Assembly: GCF_001717505.1 (NCBI RefSeq)
Contig: NZ_CP017037.1
Location: 473,001 to 537,000, forward strand
DNA from: Dialister pneumosintes
GTDB lineage: Bacteria; Bacillota; Negativicutes; Veillonellales; Dialisteraceae
Length of the DNA: 64,000 nucleotides
Direction of reading: 5' to 3'
The stretch's first letter is position 1. Every line of letters starts with the position of its first letter. The notes under the pieces are model-generated. The model searched no databases, was not told the origin of the DNA, and worked only from the letters and a program-made list of their open reading frames with translations. Positions 62,943 through 64,000 of the stretch are shown here, in pieces. The translations under genes were made by a program, and so were the position numbers.

Positions 62943-63020
62943 TGGTCGGAACGACATGATTTGAACATGCGACCTCTACCACCCCAAGGTAGCGCTCTAC
63001 CAAACTGAGCTACGTCCCGA
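62943..63020 (-). tRNA. tRNA-Pro (anticodon GGG)
   Basis: The cloverleaf is complete: a seven-base acceptor stem (TCGGGAC/GTTCCGA), D arm, anticodon stem CTACC/GGTAG with loop TTGGGGT (anticodon GGG), T arm GCATG/CATGT around TTCAAAT, and encoded CCA. A strong promoter lies just upstream. It is the only tRNA in the window. Confidence 0.95.
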
Positions 63021-63033
63021 CAACTACATTACA

Positions 63034-63062
63034 AGAATACACAGCTCATTATTGTTTGTCAA
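63034..63062 (-). promoter_or_regulatory. Promoter of tRNA-Pro
   Basis: On the minus strand TTGACA (63057-63062) and TATTCT (63034-63039) are exactly 17 bases apart and point into the tRNA gene, 13 bases away. Confidence 0.85.
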
Positions 63063-63101
63063 GCAAATATAACAAACTGAATAACTTAATTTGATATCAC
63101 T

Positions 63102-63557
63102 TTATAACTTATCTCTTCCTATAAGGTCTACTTTTTTTACGCCTTTCATGTTTTTTATGACATCAATCAATTTTATTACACTACTTTTTAATTCTAATGA
63201 CTCAAACACAACATTAAGCATAGTAAATTTATTGACAGGTAGACTCCTATGAATGGTAATAATTTGATTTTTCCCTTTAGCAATTTTTCTTATGATTCTT
63301 GAAGAAATTGCTATGTCTTCTGCTACAGTAATCACAAGAGAATATACTTTTTCATCTTTTACATCTACAGCAGGTGCTACATGATCTTTATACTTATAGT
63401 AAGCACTACGACTGATTCCTGTCCGCTTAACCGCTTCATTAATCGTTAATACGGTACCTTCTTTTAATAATTGTTTTGTTCTAATAGTTTTCTTAATTGC
63501 TTCTGATAGAATTTGAAAGTCTACCAAATAAAATTCTCTTGATGTGTTTTTTGCCAT
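63102..63557 (-). CDS. pheB: ACT-domain protein, UPF0735/PheB type
   Basis: The 151 residues have an N-terminal helix-turn-helix-like part (GTVLTINEAVKRTGISRSAYYKYKDHV) and a C-terminal ACT domain (VFESLELKSSVIKLIDVIKNMKGVKKV). This is the UPF0735 (PheB) family, usually placed beside homoserine dehydrogenase; the amino acid sensed here is unknown. It follows the deacetylase gene by one base. Confidence 0.9.
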   Translation of the reverse strand: MAKNTSREFYLVDFQILSEAIKKTIRTKQLLKEGTVLTINEAVKRTGISRSAYYKYKDHVAPAVDVKDEKVYSLVITVAEDIAISSRIIRKIAKGKNQIITIHRSLPVNKFTMLNVVFESLELKSSVIKLIDVIKNMKGVKKVDLIGRDKL

Positions 63558-63558
63558 T

Positions 63559-64000
63559 TTAATTCCTAATTTCTTGATACGAAGTTAATATAATATCCTT
63601 TTTTTGAATCCATTCTTTAACATGTTCGGATAAAAGTCCTTGCAATTCTTCTTCACCATGATATCCCCAATGAAAAATTTCTTCCATAGCTTGATTATCA
63701 GTAGAAGGGTGACACATAATTTCAGTCAATCCTTTATCCATATGTGAAATGCATCGAATAAGACGCTCTTCATATAAAGCTCCCCCATAAAGCATTCCCC
63801 GAAAGTTATCATTAGTTATAAAATTATGTTTACGTAAATATCTTTGATTTTTATTAGAAAGCAGTGTCAATCCATTTTTGGAAATCCATCTCATTAAATT
63901 TCCTTCTGTTATCCCAAACAATAATGATTCATTAGGAACTCTGATTTTTAAAATATTATACTTTTTAGCTAGTTCTACAGCCACTTTAAAAAAAGATGGC
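63559..64000 (-). CDS. YdjC/ChbG-type carbohydrate deacetylase (start cut by window)
   Basis: The frame is open to base 64000: before the GTG at 63984 it continues PSFFK, matching the family HxxPxFFK-like region, so the N-terminal part with the metal site lies beyond the window. The C-terminal 141 residues include AVELAKKYNILKIRVPNES, GLTEIMCHPSTDNQ (family metal-binding histidine region) and ILTSYQEI. Members remove acetyl groups from diacetylchitobiose or related sugars. The substrate here is unknown. Confidence 0.8.
   Translation of the reverse strand, partial: PSFFKVAVELAKKYNILKIRVPNESLLFGITEGNLMRWISKNGLTLLSNKNQRYLRKHNFITNDNFRGMLYGGALYEERLIRCISHMDKGLTEIMCHPSTDNQAMEEIFHWGYHGEEELQGLLSEHVKEWIQKKDIILTSYQEIRN

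Noticed and set aside
62911-63003. Extended N-terminus for htpX reaching into the tRNA
   Set aside because: It overlaps tRNA-Pro on the same strand, has no htpX similarity, and a good ATG with GAGG exists at 62910.
1-64000. CRISPR arrays, rRNA genes, insertion sequences, prophage structural genes
   Set aside because: No regularly spaced repeats, rRNA-like sequence, transposase or capsid/tail genes were seen; the only mobility-type gene is the tyrosine recombinase at 39859.

Overview
This window is one stretch of a low-G+C (by eye about one third), densely packed bacterial chromosome. Housekeeping gene order (obgE-yhbY-proB-proA-nadD-yqeK-LCP-rsfS, yicC-remA-gmk-rpoZ-coaBC, priA-def-fmt-rsmB-rlmN-prpC-prkC-rsgA-rpe, and a nusB/ispA/tlyA/nadK/argR/recN block) together with an S-box (SAM-I) riboswitch and RemA, Asp23 and PASTA-kinase genes places it in the Bacillota. 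The mixture, including htpX and a standalone MTA-recycling cluster, fits an anaerobic Negativicutes member (Veillonella/Dialister type), but that finer placement is inference. Neither window end is a gene boundary: a cell-wall gene is cut at base 1 and a YdjC-type deacetylase gene at base 64000.

Layout. 1-1.3 kb: a secreted peptidoglycan-binding/3D-domain protein. 1.4-9.6 kb: an accessory island with a DUF4026/DUF2314-type protein, several poorly conserved membrane proteins carrying soluble PH-like tails, at least three frameshifted or truncated remnants, a fused methionine sulfoxide reductase MsrAB and an Spx/ArsC-like protein. 9.6-17.2 kb: obgE to cvfB, plus strand, closely packed or overlapping. 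17.2-18.9 kb: rqcH alone on the minus strand. 19.1-35.2 kb: a long plus-strand run from dapF (frameshifted) through gmk, coaBC, metK (SAM riboswitch), priA, translation-maturation genes, the PrpC/PrkC signalling pair and rsgA/rpe. 35.3-39.3 kb: hslO and the methylthioadenosine-recycling genes mtnP-mtnA-mtaD. 39.3-42.0 kb: an SOS locus with five LexA-box-like sites, a tyrosine recombinase, a YneA-like LysM division inhibitor and lexA. 42.0-64 kb: minus-strand genes dapA-asd-dapB-recN-argR-nadK-tlyA-ispA-tsaD-like-nusB-asp23-asp23-efp-pepP, a phosphatase, fakA-fakB, mutS2, a U32 peptidase, ndk, htpX, tRNA-Pro(GGG), pheB and the cut deacetylase gene.

How the parts fit. dapA, asd, dapB and dapF serve the meso-diaminopimelate/lysine route, yet dapF is split by a -1 frame change exactly at an A7-T4 tract that is also a canonical slippery heptamer; this is the most consequential single anomaly. 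metK makes S-adenosylmethionine under SAM feedback, while mtnP/mtnA/mtaD deal with the methylthioadenosine left when SAM is spent. PrpC/PrkC sense the cell wall and sit next to the ribosome-assembly GTPase RsgA. The lexA/yneA region couples DNA damage to a division block. Its operators are built into a perfect 22-bp inverted repeat, and a second pair of LexA-like boxes about 1.8 kb away faces about 0.5 kb of apparently non-coding DNA containing terminator-like hairpins, which makes it the best candidate here for an undescribed regulated element.
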